A DNA stretch of 56,244 nucleotides, taken from an uncultured Acetatifactor sp. (GTDB lineage: Bacteria > Bacillota > Clostridia > Lachnospirales > Lachnospiraceae). The DNA lies in assembly GCA_910585015.1 (NCBI GenBank), contig CAJUCT010000002.1, forward strand, positions 217,088-273,331, written 5' to 3'. This document shows positions 1 to 7,880 of the stretch, in pieces. The first letter of the stretch is position 1. The number at the start of each line of letters is the position of its first letter. The position numbers and the translations under genes are program-made. The notes beneath the pieces were generated by a model, which worked only from the letters and a program-made list of their open reading frames with translations, was not told the origin of the DNA and did not search any database.

Positions 1-55
1 CATATGCGTCCCGATGTTGATCAGTGTACTGTACGGGAATATGCTGATTAGTGTG

Positions 56-93
56 CAATAACCCTTCTGCCAGAGCGGTTATTGTTTATTTTT
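56..93 (+). terminator. Hairpin terminator-like element at left edge
   Basis: Perfect 8-bp stem CAATAACC (56-63) with GGTTATTG (77-84), followed by a T-rich stretch. It would end a transcript entering from the left of the window on the plus strand. The rest of positions 1-174 shows no gene. Confidence 0.5.
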
Positions 94-174
94 GCTGATT
101 TTTCTTGAGCAGTACTCATTATAGTATATCACTAAAAATATGGCAAGCGTTTTGTGGGATTTTCCTAATCCGGA

Positions 175-1575
175 TCAGCGCTTTTTACGCCTTGACCAGC
201 CGTCGGCTTCAGGCTTGTTATTATATCGGCTGCGTCGCCACAGGCAGGCCAGATAGAGGGCGCATTGCAGAATCTGGCTCACCAGCAGTCCGTACAGGTA
301 GCCCTGGATGCCGAGACGGGGGACGGTCAGCAGGATGAAAAGCAGCCGCACCAGCAGGGATGTCACATTGATGAAGAACAGACGTCCCGCCATCCCCAGT
401 CCCTGGAGAATGCTGGACAGGGTATTGTCCAGATAGAGGAAGGGACAGATCAGGCTCAAGGTGCGGATGAAATGCCCCGCCAGAGGGCTCTTGTACAATC
501 CCTCCCCCAGGAGCTTTCCGGTGAGCAGGAAAAAAACCATACAGGTAAAACCTAAGAGGAGACAGTATTTTACTGTGCGCAGGATGGCCCGGCGGATGCC
601 CTCGTCGTCCCCTTTGGCATAGCTCTCGGAGATTATGGGCAGCAGCATGACGGACACGGAGCCGGTAAGAGCATTGGGAAAGAAAATCATGGGAAAGGCC
701 ATACCCGTCAGCACACCATATACGCTGAGGGCGGTGGCATTGTCGTAGCCATAGCCGCGCAGCCCGGCGGGGATGGATACGGATTCCACGCTCTGCAGCA
801 GGTTCAGCACGATTCGGTTGGCGGTCAGGGGAATGACCATTCCCAGCAGCTGCCCATAGCCGGGAGCGGATGCAGGGCGCGGGGAGGGGAAACGCCGGGC
901 AATGCCGGAAAAATGATACCATGCAGCCAGCAGGGCAGCCAACATGGAACAACCCTCTCCGATGGTCAGTCCAAGCACTGCCACATTGATGGAGGGGGTG
1001 TGGCCCTGGGCCAGTATGTAGGCGGAGACCAGATAGACACAGGCCACCCGGCAGCACTGCTCAAACAGTTGAGTGCCTGCGGGGACTCCGGCCTTTTTGA
1101 TGCCGTAGAAATAGCCGTTGACGCAGGCGTGGATGGCACTCAGGGGGATGGAGGGGGCCAAAATGCGGATCATGTCGGCAGTCCGGGGCTCCTGAAGCAG
1201 ATGGACGGCAATGTAGTCGCTCTTTAGAAAGAGTAGCGCAGTGCAGGCCAGGGACAGAGGAACGGTAAGCAGCAGTCCCATGGCCATGGGGCGGCGGGAG
1301 GGAAAGGCAGTGTTCTCACGTCCGGCCTGCGCCGCCACGAATTTGGAGATGGCCGTCTGAAAGCCTGCGGCGGTCAGGGAGAAGGACAGGGCCAGCACAG
1401 GGGAGAGAAGCTGATAGATGCCCATGCCCTCCTCCCCGAACAGCCGGGACAGGTATATACGGTAGAAAAAACCGATGATCCGGGTGATCAGTCCGGTGAC
1501 GGTCAATATGGCAGTTCCCATGATCAGGGGATGCCTGGTATGGGGACGAGAGAGTTTTTTTGCGGAGGATGACAT
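175..1575 (-). CDS. MOP-superfamily flippase, SpoVB/MurJ-like
   Basis: A 466-residue polytopic membrane protein with about 12-14 hydrophobic segments. The N-terminal region (residues 18-75: a TGLITRIIGFFYRIYLSR stretch, then GEEGMGIYQLLSP) is typical of the polysaccharide-biosynthesis/SpoVB branch of the multidrug/oligosaccharidyl-lipid/polysaccharide exporter superfamily. Relatives move lipid-linked sugars across the cytoplasmic membrane; SpoVB acts in spore cortex synthesis and MurJ flips lipid II. The start follows an AGGGGG ribosome binding site. The C-terminus is basic (RRSRYNNK and SRRKKR). It is transcribed away from the nifS operon and shares no operon with it. Family is firm; whether it is the sporulation-specific SpoVB or another flippase is inference from the sporulating lineage. 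Confidence 0.85.
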   Translation of the reverse strand: MSSSAKKLSRPHTRHPLIMGTAILTVTGLITRIIGFFYRIYLSRLFGEEGMGIYQLLSPVLALSFSLTAAGFQTAISKFVAAQAGRENTAFPSRRPMAMGLLLTVPLSLACTALLFLKSDYIAVHLLQEPRTADMIRILAPSIPLSAIHACVNGYFYGIKKAGVPAGTQLFEQCCRVACVYLVSAYILAQGHTPSINVAVLGLTIGEGCSMLAALLAAWYHFSGIARRFPSPRPASAPGYGQLLGMVIPLTANRIVLNLLQSVESVSIPAGLRGYGYDNATALSVYGVLTGMAFPMIFFPNALTGSVSVMLLPIISESYAKGDDEGIRRAILRTVKYCLLLGFTCMVFFLLTGKLLGEGLYKSPLAGHFIRTLSLICPFLYLDNTLSSILQGLGMAGRLFFINVTSLLVRLLFILLTVPRLGIQGYLYGLLVSQILQCALYLACLWRRSRYNNKPEADGWSRRKKR

Positions 1576-1729
1576 AGGAACCCCCTATAAATGCGGTTTC
1601 CCTATTATATTACCCTGCTTGGGCTGCTATGCGTGTCCAGATGCTTTCTTCCCCGGAGCCAATGTTTTCCCGAGGTCAGTCGTGTCACCCGCTTCAAAGG
1701 GTTCCAAATTACCTATGCCTGTGCGGGAG

Positions 1730-1758
1730 TTGACAGAATGAACCTGAAGTGCTATATT
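1730..1758 (+). promoter_or_regulatory. SigA-type promoter of the nifS-nifU-mnmA operon
   Basis: TTGACA at 1730-1735 and TATATT at 1753-1758 with a 17-bp spacer, about 140 bases before the nifS-like gene. This is the only strong housekeeping promoter in the 321-base gap 1576-1896. Confidence 0.65.
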
Positions 1759-1767
1759 AGAATTGTT

Positions 1768-1792
1768 AATTCTTAGTAAAATGCTAGGAATT
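1768..1792 (+). promoter_or_regulatory. Inverted repeat just downstream of the nifS promoter, possible operator
   Basis: AATTCTTAG (1768-1776) pairs with CTAGGAATT (1784-1792) with one mismatch, centred about 20 bases after the -10 box. The position fits a repressor site. No regulator gene of the IscR/Rrf2 type is present in the window, so the binding protein is unknown. Confidence 0.35.
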
Positions 1793-1896
1793 AAAAGCGT
1801 ATCTGGAAGGATGGGCACAATTGTTAAAAGTCTGCAGATTCTTTAACGGTTTACAGAAAAAGGATAGGCAGGAGGAAAAGTAAGGAGGGATCAGAT

Positions 1897-3093
1897 GTGA
1901 TCTATTTGGATAACGCGGCCACAACAAAGACGGCGCCGGAGGTGGTGGAGGCCATGCTTCCCTTTTTCAGTGAATATTATGGTAATGCCAGCAGCATTTA
2001 TACTCTTGGCTCCGCCAGCAAGAAAGCGCTGAACCGGGCCAGAAGGACGCTGGCGGATTATTTGGGGGCCAAGCAGGAGGAAATCTATTTTACCGCCGGG
2101 GGCTCCGAGGCGGACAACTGGGCCTTGAAGGCGGCAGCGGAGGCTTATAGAGAGAAGGGAAAACACATTATCACCACCCGGATAGAGCACCACGCCGTTC
2201 TGCATACCTGTGAATACCTGGAAAAACAGGGCTATGAGGTGACTTATATTGGGGTGGACGAAAACGGCGTTGTGAAGCTGGAGGAACTGGAGGCGGCGAT
2301 TCGGTGGGACACCATACTGATCTCGGTGATGTATGCCAACAATGAGGTGGGCACATTACAGCCCATCCGGGAGATTGGGCAGATGGCCCACGACAGGGGC
2401 ATTCTGTTTCACACGGACGCGGTGCAGGCATTTGGACAGCTGCCCATCCAAGTGGAGGAACTGCACATCGATATGCTCAGCGCCAGCGCCCATAAAATGA
2501 ACGGCCCCAAGGGGGTGGGCTGTCTCTACATCCGATCCGGTCTGAAGCTGCGCAGTTTCATCCACGGCGGCGCCCAGGAGCGGTCGCGCCGAGCGGGGAC
2601 GGAGAATATTCCCGGCATTGTGGGCTTTGGCAAGGCCCTAGAGCGGGCAGTGAGGATCATGCCGGAAAAAATCAAAAAAGAAACGGAACTGCGGGACTAT
2701 CTCATTAAGCAGATATATGAGAAGATTCCCTACTGCCGGCTGAACGGGGATCGCAGCAGGAGACTGCCCGGCAATGTGAATTTCAGTTTTCAGTTTGTGG
2801 AGGGGGAGTCCCTGTTGATCATGCTGGATATGAAAGGAATCTGCGGTTCCAGCGGTTCCGCCTGTACCTCCGGGGCCCTGGACCCCTCCCATGTGCTGCT
2901 GGCCCTGGGCCTGTCCCATGAGCTTGCCCACGGTTCCCTGCGGCTGACTCTGTCGGAGGAGAATACCAGGGAGGAGATGGACACGGTGGTGGAGGCCATT
3001 GCGGAGATCGTGGGGAAACTGCGGGCTATGTCCCCACTGTATGAGGACTTTATGAAATCTCAGACAGCCGGATCCTGCGCATCTGATCTGTGA
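1897..3093 (+). CDS. nifS: Cysteine desulfurase, NifS/IscS family
   Basis: PLP enzyme that takes sulfur from L-cysteine as a protein persulfide and passes it to Fe-S scaffolds and tRNA thiolases. Residues 1-10 (MIYLDNAATT) are the family start. The PLP lysine is K200 in SASAHKMNGPKG, with HTDAVQ at 172-177 as cofactor contacts. The persulfide cysteine is C323 in GSSGSACTSG. Length of 398 residues is normal. The start is GTG, chosen because AAGGAGGG lies 7 bases upstream; the ATG two bases earlier runs straight into a stop. The next genes are the U-type scaffold and mnmA, so the likely partners are both Fe-S cluster assembly and tRNA 2-thiolation. A nifS/iscS symbol follows family usage. Confidence 0.93.
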   Translation: MIYLDNAATTKTAPEVVEAMLPFFSEYYGNASSIYTLGSASKKALNRARRTLADYLGAKQEEIYFTAGGSEADNWALKAAAEAYREKGKHIITTRIEHHAVLHTCEYLEKQGYEVTYIGVDENGVVKLEELEAAIRWDTILISVMYANNEVGTLQPIREIGQMAHDRGILFHTDAVQAFGQLPIQVEELHIDMLSASAHKMNGPKGVGCLYIRSGLKLRSFIHGGAQERSRRAGTENIPGIVGFGKALERAVRIMPEKIKKETELRDYLIKQIYEKIPYCRLNGDRSRRLPGNVNFSFQFVEGESLLIMLDMKGICGSSGSACTSGALDPSHVLLALGLSHELAHGSLRLTLSEENTREEMDTVVEAIAEIVGKLRAMSPLYEDFMKSQTAGSCASDL

Positions 3094-3166
3094 TTTGTCC
3101 TGCGTCAGGAGGATATAGGTGAAAAAATGTAGGTGATTAACTTAAAAAGTATAATAGGAGACAACT

Positions 3167-3604
3167 ATGTACAGTGAAAAAGTGATGGACCATTTTCAGA
3201 ATCCCCGAAATGTGGGGGAGATAGAGGATGCCAGCGGCGTGGGCACCGTGGGCAATGCCAAGTGCGGCGATATTATGCGGATATTTCTGGATATAGATGA
3301 GAAGGGCATTATCCGTGACGTAAAATTTAAAACCTTTGGATGCGGGGCGGCGGTGGCCACCAGTTCCATGGCTACGGAACTGGTGAAGGGAAAAACCATC
3401 CGGGAGGCCATGCAGGTCACTAACAAGGCGGTGATGGAGGCGCTGGACGGCCTTCCGCCGGTGAAAGTACACTGCTCTCTGTTGGCGGAAGAGGCCATTC
3501 ACGCAGCCCTATGGGACTATGCGGAGAAAAACGGTATCACTATAGAGGGACTGGAAAGGCCCAAATCCGATATCGGTGAGCATGAAGAGGAGCAGGAGTA
3601 TTAG
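3167..3604 (+). CDS. nifU: Fe-S cluster assembly scaffold, IscU/NifU N-terminal type
   Basis: A 145-residue U-type scaffold that receives sulfur from the upstream desulfurase and assembles [2Fe-2S] or [4Fe-4S] clusters. The three ligand cysteines are visible: C33 (AKCGD, with the adjacent acidic residue D35), C59 (TFGCGAAVA) and C103 (KVHCSLLAEEA). The LPPVK motif that the Hsc chaperone recognises in IscU is present as GLPPVKVHC. It carries a C-terminal tail of about 25 residues (acidic EHEEEQEY end) and lacks the NifU ferredoxin and C-terminal domains. It starts 73 bases after nifS and is probably in the same transcript. Confidence 0.92.
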   Translation: MYSEKVMDHFQNPRNVGEIEDASGVGTVGNAKCGDIMRIFLDIDEKGIIRDVKFKTFGCGAAVATSSMATELVKGKTIREAMQVTNKAVMEALDGLPPVKVHCSLLAEEAIHAALWDYAEKNGITIEGLERPKSDIGEHEEEQEY

Positions 3605-3704
3605 AAAAGGTAAGGGAATGAGACTTGACACTAGTCAGATATGGTACTAAAATGAGTTTGAAACTAATGCTCCAAATACCGATTGACGCAATAACACGGG
3701 CATG

Positions 3705-3745
3705 GCCGGAGTTTGGCCAAGCCAAACTCCAGATAGGCAGGGACA
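3705..3745. repeat. Dispersed palindromic repeat, GGAGTTTG family, copy 1
   Basis: Perfect 9-bp arms GGAGTTTGG (3709-3717) and CCAAACTCC (3723-3731), loop CCAAG, followed by AGATAGGCAGG. The same arrangement recurs near 15966 and 17985. It lies in the 218-base gap between the scaffold gene and a small exported-peptide ORF. Confidence 0.6.
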
Positions 3746-3822
3746 GGGTAAGGTTGAAAGCGATAAAATAGCCAGGGTTAAATCTCAAGGATTAGAAGCG
3801 CCTTGACAAGGGGGAAGTTCAT

Positions 3823-4035
3823 ATGAGATCAAAGGGAAGAATCACAAAAGCTGCCGCCGGGATTTTTCTGCTCTGTGCCCTGGCGCTGGGAGCCCGCGGC
3901 AGGGAGGAAGAGCCCGAGTACGGGGATCTGCCCGCTTTTGTGTCTGTTCCGGCCGGGGATAGCGGGAAAGTATCCTATCTGCAGTATGCTGCAATGTCTG
4001 CGTCGGATACGGGTGTATCCAGCGCGGTTTTATAA
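3823..4035 (+). CDS. Small putative secreted peptide between scaffold gene and mnmA
   Basis: A 70-residue ORF with a good ribosome binding site (GGGGGAAG, 8 bases before ATG). Its N-terminus looks like a signal peptide: basic RSKGRITK, then a hydrophobic stretch AAAGIFLLCALALGA, then an acidic segment. No Cys lipobox follows, so it is not a lipoprotein. Its stop overlaps an ATG upstream of mnmA (TAATG). I recognise no family. It could be a real small gene or the 5' stub of a truncated one. Confidence 0.4.
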   Translation: MRSKGRITKAAAGIFLLCALALGARGREEEPEYGDLPAFVSVPAGDSGKVSYLQYAAMSASDTGVSSAVL

Positions 4036-4064
4036 TGAACGGTTCTGCCGGGAAAGAGGTAATT

Positions 4065-5147
4065 ATGAAGCGGAAAGTGGTGGTGGGCATGTCCGGGGGC
4101 GTGGACTCCTCGGTGGCGGCCTATTTATTGCGGGAGCAGGGATATGAGGTGATCGGCGTCACCATGCAGGTCTGGCAGGACGAAGATCCGCAGACACAGG
4201 CCCAGCAGGGAGGGTGCTGCGGCCTGTCGGCGGTGGAGGATGCCAGAGCGGTGGCCCAGATGCTGGAAATTCCCTACTATGTGATGAACTTTAAGCGGGA
4301 GTTCAGGGAGAATGTCATGGATTATTTTGTGGAAGAATACCTCCAAGGATGGACGCCCAATCCCTGCATCGCCTGCAACCGCTATGTGAAATGGGAATCC
4401 CTGCTGCGGCGCAGCCTGGAGTTGGGGGCGGACTACATTGCCACCGGCCATTACGCCCGGGTGGACAGGCTGGACAACGGACGATTTGCCATAAGAAATT
4501 CTGTGACGGCCCAAAAAGACCAGACCTATGCATTGTACAACCTGACCCAGGAGCAGTTGGCCCACACGCTGATGCCGGTAGGGGAGTATACCAAGGAGGA
4601 GATCCGGCAGATAGCGCAGCGGCAGGGGCTGCCGGTAGCCCATAAGCCTGACAGCCAGGAGATCTGCTTTATCCCGGATCACGACTATGCGGCATTTATA
4701 GACCGGGAGGCAGGAGAGCGGGTGCCGCCTCCCGGGGATTTTGTCACAAAAGACGGGCAGGTGCTGGGGCGGCATAAGGGCATTACCCACTATACCGTGG
4801 GACAGCGCAGGGGATTGGAACTGGCCATGGGCCGCCGGATATTTGTGACCGAGATCAGGCCCAAGACCAATCAGGTGGTCTTGGGGGAGAATGAGGATAC
4901 GTTTACCCGGCAGGTGCTCTGCGATCAGGTGAATTATATGGCGGTGGAGGATTTGACAAAAGCCCGGAGGGCAGTGGCGAAGATCCGCTACAATCACGGC
5001 GGCGCTCCCTGCGTTATTGAAAAGCAGCCGGACGGGAAAGTATTGTGCAGTTTTGACCAGCCGGTGCGGGCCTCCACCCCCGGCCAGGCGGTGGTATTTT
5101 ACGAGGGGGAGTATGTGCTGGGAGGCGGGACGATCCTGAGCATATAA
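4065..5147 (+). CDS. mnmA: tRNA-specific 2-thiouridylase MnmA
   Basis: Adds sulfur to the wobble uridine (U34) of Lys, Glu and Gln tRNAs, using ATP to adenylate the base. The PP-loop SGGVDSS is at residues 10-16. The two catalytic cysteines are C104 (NPCIACNRYVKW) and C201 (DSQEICFIPD); GHYARV and the QTYALY segment are also family hallmarks. The start at MKRKVVVGMSGG is preferred to the ATG 30 bases upstream because GGGAAAGAGG sits just before it and family members begin here, giving 360 residues. Sitting in one operon with a cysteine desulfurase implies direct persulfide relay, as known for Bacillus YrvO-MnmA; that parallel is inference. Confidence 0.95.
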   Translation: MKRKVVVGMSGGVDSSVAAYLLREQGYEVIGVTMQVWQDEDPQTQAQQGGCCGLSAVEDARAVAQMLEIPYYVMNFKREFRENVMDYFVEEYLQGWTPNPCIACNRYVKWESLLRRSLELGADYIATGHYARVDRLDNGRFAIRNSVTAQKDQTYALYNLTQEQLAHTLMPVGEYTKEEIRQIAQRQGLPVAHKPDSQEICFIPDHDYAAFIDREAGERVPPPGDFVTKDGQVLGRHKGITHYTVGQRRGLELAMGRRIFVTEIRPKTNQVVLGENEDTFTRQVLCDQVNYMAVEDLTKARRAVAKIRYNHGGAPCVIEKQPDGKVLCSFDQPVRASTPGQAVVFYEGEYVLGGGTILSI

Positions 5148-5368
5148 ATGGATGCAAGAGTCAGTCAATGCCAGGTTTCCATGCCCATACCGTTTATAAT
5201 AGGAGAATTATGCGGAGATTTCATGGGCGAACAGTGTACCCAAGGAACCCGAACAGGCACTCCGGCGTACAATGAAAGAGACAGCGAATTGCCCGGATGG
5301 CCCGCCGCCGGGAAGAAGCATACCGGGGTGTGCCATGGGCAAGGGCTGCATGGAAAGAGGGTAAAAAC

Positions 5369-5902
5369 ATGGATATGCAATTTGACAGAAACCGCAGAAG
5401 AGAGAAAGCGTATCGGGGCGTACAGGGCACCATTGTGAGCATGGAGCCCACACGCATCGGCAGCCGCCGGGCGGACGGCTGCATGATGTTTGTGGGACTG
5501 GAAGATCAGCAGGGGAACCTGGTAAACTTTATGGTGTCTCCCACCACCTTCGTGCTGGATTACGTGATGCTGCGGGAGGGGATGGAAGTGACCATGTATT
5601 ATCGCATGGATGAGCCGGTGCCGCTGATTTATCCGCCCCAGTACAGAGCGGCGGTGGTGATCCCCCGGATGCCGGGGCAGATGGTGGACGTGGACTATTA
5701 CAACAGATCGCTAATGAACCAGGATATGACATTGCAGCTGAACCTGGACGGCAGTGTGGACATTACCACCACCAACAACCAGCGCTTTCTGGGAAGTCCC
5801 GCAGGCAACGATCTGGTGGTGGTGTACACCAGTTCCACCAGAAGTATCCCGGCTCAGACCACCCCGGCCCGGATCGTGGTGCTGTGCCCTAAAACCGTTT
5901 AA
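5369..5902 (+). CDS. Hypothetical protein, conserved-looking, 177 residues
   Basis: I do not recognise a family. The chosen start (MDMQFDRNRRREKAYRGV) has AAAGAGGG 8 bases upstream; the longer frame open from 5297 is Arg-rich and has no ribosome binding site. The predicted product is soluble, beta-rich, with an early basic segment and repeated valine/threonine strands (YRGVQGTIVSMEP, GNLVNFMVSPTTFVLDYV), suggesting a small beta-barrel, OB-like fold. That fold guess is weak. Its 3' end overlaps the end of the convergent PHP phosphatase gene by 14 bases, so the two transcripts meet tail to tail. Confidence 0.65.
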   Translation: MDMQFDRNRRREKAYRGVQGTIVSMEPTRIGSRRADGCMMFVGLEDQQGNLVNFMVSPTTFVLDYVMLREGMEVTMYYRMDEPVPLIYPPQYRAAVVIPRMPGQMVDVDYYNRSLMNQDMTLQLNLDGSVDITTTNNQRFLGSPAGNDLVVVYTSSTRSIPAQTTPARIVVLCPKTV

Positions 5903-6707
5903 ATTCCGGCTGTCGCTTCTCAAAGACCGTGTAATAGCGAAAGCCGCATTCCTGCAGTACCTCCCCGGCCCTGTGGAAATCGGCGGCAATGCGGGCGGGA
6001 TCATGGGCATCGGATCCGATGGTGATGATCTCGCCTCCTTTTTGACGGTAACGGCGGACAACCCCAGCGGTGGGATGCACGTCTTTCAGCCCACTTTGTA
6101 TTCCGCCGGTATTGATTTCCAGGCCCTTTCCCTTCTCCAGCAGCAGATCCAGTATTTTGTCAAACAGATCGCTGTATTTCTCATAGGAATAGTCCTGATC
6201 CTTCCCGGGGCCATAGCGCACCACATAGTCCAGGTGGCCGTACACATCGAAGTTGTCAAATTTTCGGATATTGTCGTAGACACCCTGGAAGTATTCCCGG
6301 TATGCCTCCTCCTGGCTGCGCCCCTCGTAAAAGGCGGGGTAATAGGGGTCTCTGCCCCCGCATACATGGGAGGAGCCGATGATAAAGTCATAGTCGTGGG
6401 CCTTGGCGAAAATGGCATTTTGCCGCATCAGATGAGGCTGCAGGCCAAGTTCCACCCCAAACAGGAGCTTGATTTGTCCGGCGTATTTCTCCCGCAGACG
6501 GATCAGGTCGTAGAGATAGGCGTCAGCGTTCAGCTCGAACATACCCTGGGGCGTGTCCTTTGACACGGGATAGTCAAAATCGTTGTGTTCGGTAAAACAC
6601 ATGTGGGTAAGTCCCCGGCGGATTCCCTCCCGGATCATATCTTCCATGGGGGCCTCCGAATCCCCGGAGTGGCAGGAATGTAAGTGACAGTCGGCTTTGA
6701 TGGACAT
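5889..6707 (-). CDS. PHP-domain phosphoesterase, histidinol-phosphatase (HisK/HisJ) type
   Basis: A 272-residue metal-dependent phosphoesterase. The first PHP motif is DCHLHSCHSGD at the N-terminus, followed by FTEHNDFD, GVELGLQPH, IIGSSHVCGG, YGHLDYVVRYG, EINTGGIQ and GSDAHDP near the end, which supply the trinuclear metal site. The best-known members hydrolyse histidinol phosphate in histidine synthesis. No other his genes are in the window, so the substrate could be another phosphomonoester. The start at 6707 has AGGAAAGGAG upstream; the extension to 6740 lacks one. Confidence 0.85.
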   Translation of the reverse strand: MSIKADCHLHSCHSGDSEAPMEDMIREGIRRGLTHMCFTEHNDFDYPVSKDTPQGMFELNADAYLYDLIRLREKYAGQIKLLFGVELGLQPHLMRQNAIFAKAHDYDFIIGSSHVCGGRDPYYPAFYEGRSQEEAYREYFQGVYDNIRKFDNFDVYGHLDYVVRYGPGKDQDYSYEKYSDLFDKILDLLLEKGKGLEINTGGIQSGLKDVHPTAGVVRRYRQKGGEIITIGSDAHDPARIAADFHRAGEVLQECGFRYYTVFEKRQPEFKRF

Positions 6708-6762
6708 AGGTTTGTCTCCTTTCCTGAATATTGTATACACTGTGTTCCTGTGCTGTCAATTA

Positions 6763-6802
6763 TACTGCTTAACAGTTAAAACTGCCGAGAAACCTGACTA
6801 CA
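6763..6802. repeat. Short dispersed repeat, copy A (related to 35190-35230)
   Basis: A stretch beginning ATACTGCTTAACAGTTA and ending CCGAGAAACCTGACTA closely matches the one at 35190-35230 (ATACTGCTCAACAGTTA ... CCGAGTAACCTGATTA). Both lie in non-coding DNA. Confidence 0.45.
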
Positions 6803-6860
6803 TAACGCCAGCCATATACGTTTAACCAATGCAATACCATAAATTCTGGCGTTATGTAGT
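6797..6860. repeat. 15-bp perfect inverted repeat in intergenic gap
   Basis: ACTACATAACGCCAG (6797-6811) is the exact reverse complement of 6846-6860; the 34-base loop is A+T rich. There is no T-tract, so it is not a simple terminator. The 450-base gap 6708-7157 also holds the 19-base palindrome at 7016-7034 and a TATAAT at 7067-7072; otherwise nothing coding is seen. Confidence 0.6.
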
Positions 6861-7015
6861 ATAACAGCAGATTGCCGATAGATAGTTCCATTTGGAAAAG
6901 AAAACTGTGAAATAAGAATACATCCCAGGCGGAGGAATGTCAAGGTAACCAAAGCAGCCGGGGAAGCTGAAAGCCATGGAACTACTGCAGCGCAGGAATC
7001 TTAAAAAGCGGACAT

Positions 7016-7034
7016 AGTATTTTGCGAAAATACT
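7016..7034. promoter_or_regulatory. Perfect palindrome upstream of the clpS operon
   Basis: AGTATTTT-GCG-AAAATACT, 8-bp perfect arms. It lies 32 bases before a TATAAT (7067-7072) that could be the -10 box for the small ORF-clpS transcript. No convincing -35 is present, so the site could bind an activator or repressor. Function is inference. Confidence 0.4.
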
Positions 7035-7157
7035 TAAAATGTATTTCCCTAAATGGTTGGAAGATGTATAATGAATCCAACGACAAACTGGGCGGAGTGT
7101 CTGGATGAGAGCAATGGGCGGGAATGCGCATGAATGTGTAGAGGAGGAAATCGGGAA

Positions 7158-7334
7158 ATGGAATTGGAAGATAGATTAAAATACGCGAAACGCGCGCTGG
7201 ATGGTATTGCGTCAGGGGCCAGGGACACCATATGCGCCATTGTGGGTGGCATGGCTGCTCTTTTTGCGGACGAACTGCCGCGGCAATGGGTAAATCATAT
7301 GGAACATCCGAAAGATTCCGAGTTTTTCATCTGA
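7158..7334 (+). CDS. Small hypothetical protein upstream of clpS
   Basis: A 58-residue product starting MELEDRLKYAKRALDGI, with GAGGAGG 8 bases before the ATG. The first half is a likely amphipathic helix; residues 24-36 (TICAIVGGMAALF) are hydrophobic but short for a membrane span. No family recognised. It is 71 bases ahead of clpS in the same direction and probably co-transcribed with the N-degron genes. Confidence 0.55.
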   Translation: MELEDRLKYAKRALDGIASGARDTICAIVGGMAALFADELPRQWVNHMEHPKDSEFFI

Positions 7335-7362
7335 CCAGTAAAGAAGAAGTCAAAAGAGTGTC

Positions 7363-7390
7363 CGAAGGGAATAGGCGGAACTTGCTATAG
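7363..7390 (+). repeat. Relic tail of the nested-hairpin repeat family, before clpS
   Basis: GGGAATAGGCGGAACTT matches the tail of the tpiA-upstream repeat (GGGAATATGCGGAACTT) at 16 of 17 positions and sits just before the clpS ribosome binding site. The left arm and inner hairpin are not recognisable here. Confidence 0.45.
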
Positions 7391-7405
7391 AAAGAGGAAA
7401 AGAAT

Positions 7406-7705
7406 ATGTCAGTACAGGGTGAGATAAGAGAGAGAACAAGGATAGATATAAGGGAGCCAAAGCATTATCAGGTCATTATGCATAACGATGACTTTACGCC
7501 TATGGATTTTGTGGTGGAGATTTTGCGGGGGATTTTTCATAAGGATGAAATAGAAGCCGTGCATTTGATGATGAAGGTACATGAAAGCGGCAGCGCCGCA
7601 GTGGGCGCCTATCCCCGGGATATTGCGGTCACCAAGGTTCAGAACGCCACGGCAAGGGCCAGGGAAGAGGGGTATCCCTTTCGAATGACAATAGAGGCAA
7701 TTTAA
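7406..7705 (+). CDS. clpS: ATP-dependent Clp protease adaptor ClpS (N-recognin)
   Basis: A 99-residue adaptor that binds destabilising N-terminal residues (Leu, Phe, Tyr, Trp) and hands the substrate to ClpA. The binding-pocket residues are visible: N27-D28-D29 in MHNDDFTPMDFVV and H59 in LMMKVHESG. The C-terminal ARAREEGYPFRMTIE matches the family. The short N-terminal extension (about 17 residues) is where ClpS engages and inhibits ClpA. It is followed by clpA and aat, so the pathway is complete in one locus. The stop codon lies inside a 15-bp sequence duplicated on the far side of a palindromic insertion. Confidence 0.95.
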   Translation: MSVQGEIRERTRIDIREPKHYQVIMHNDDFTPMDFVVEILRGIFHKDEIEAVHLMMKVHESGSAAVGAYPRDIAVTKVQNATARAREEGYPFRMTIEAI

Positions 7706-7861
7706 ATAGGTAATTGCGAAACGTTCTCCGCAAGTGACGTGGCTGGTCAATATATACAAAAACGGGCTCCGATGCAGTGGCCAGTCGCCCTTATTTTGTA
7801 TATATTGCCCATCCACTGTTCCCGGAAAGGGAGTTTCGCAATTGCCTAGAGGCAATTTAAA
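7692..7861. mobile_element. Palindromic, MITE-like insertion between clpS and clpA
   Basis: A 15-bp direct repeat TAGAGGCAATTTAAA at 7692-7706 and 7847-7861 flanks a long imperfect hairpin. Outer arms are 7707-7722 and 7833-7848 (16 bp, one mismatch); inner arms pair 7741-7767 with 7787-7810 around CAATATATACAAAA/TTTTGTATATATTG. The arrangement is that of a small non-autonomous palindromic element with a target duplication. It does not interrupt coding: the duplicated bases include the clpS stop. On RNA it would be a large hairpin that could uncouple clpA from clpS. No transposase is present in it. Confidence 0.7.
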
Positions 7862-7880
7862 GTAAGAGAGGATAACGGAT

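Noticed and set aside
5148..5368. Short peptides before the 177-residue hypothetical gene
   Set aside because: One (21 codons, after ATAGGAGAATT) has a passable ribosome binding site but no coding character; the region shows nothing else.
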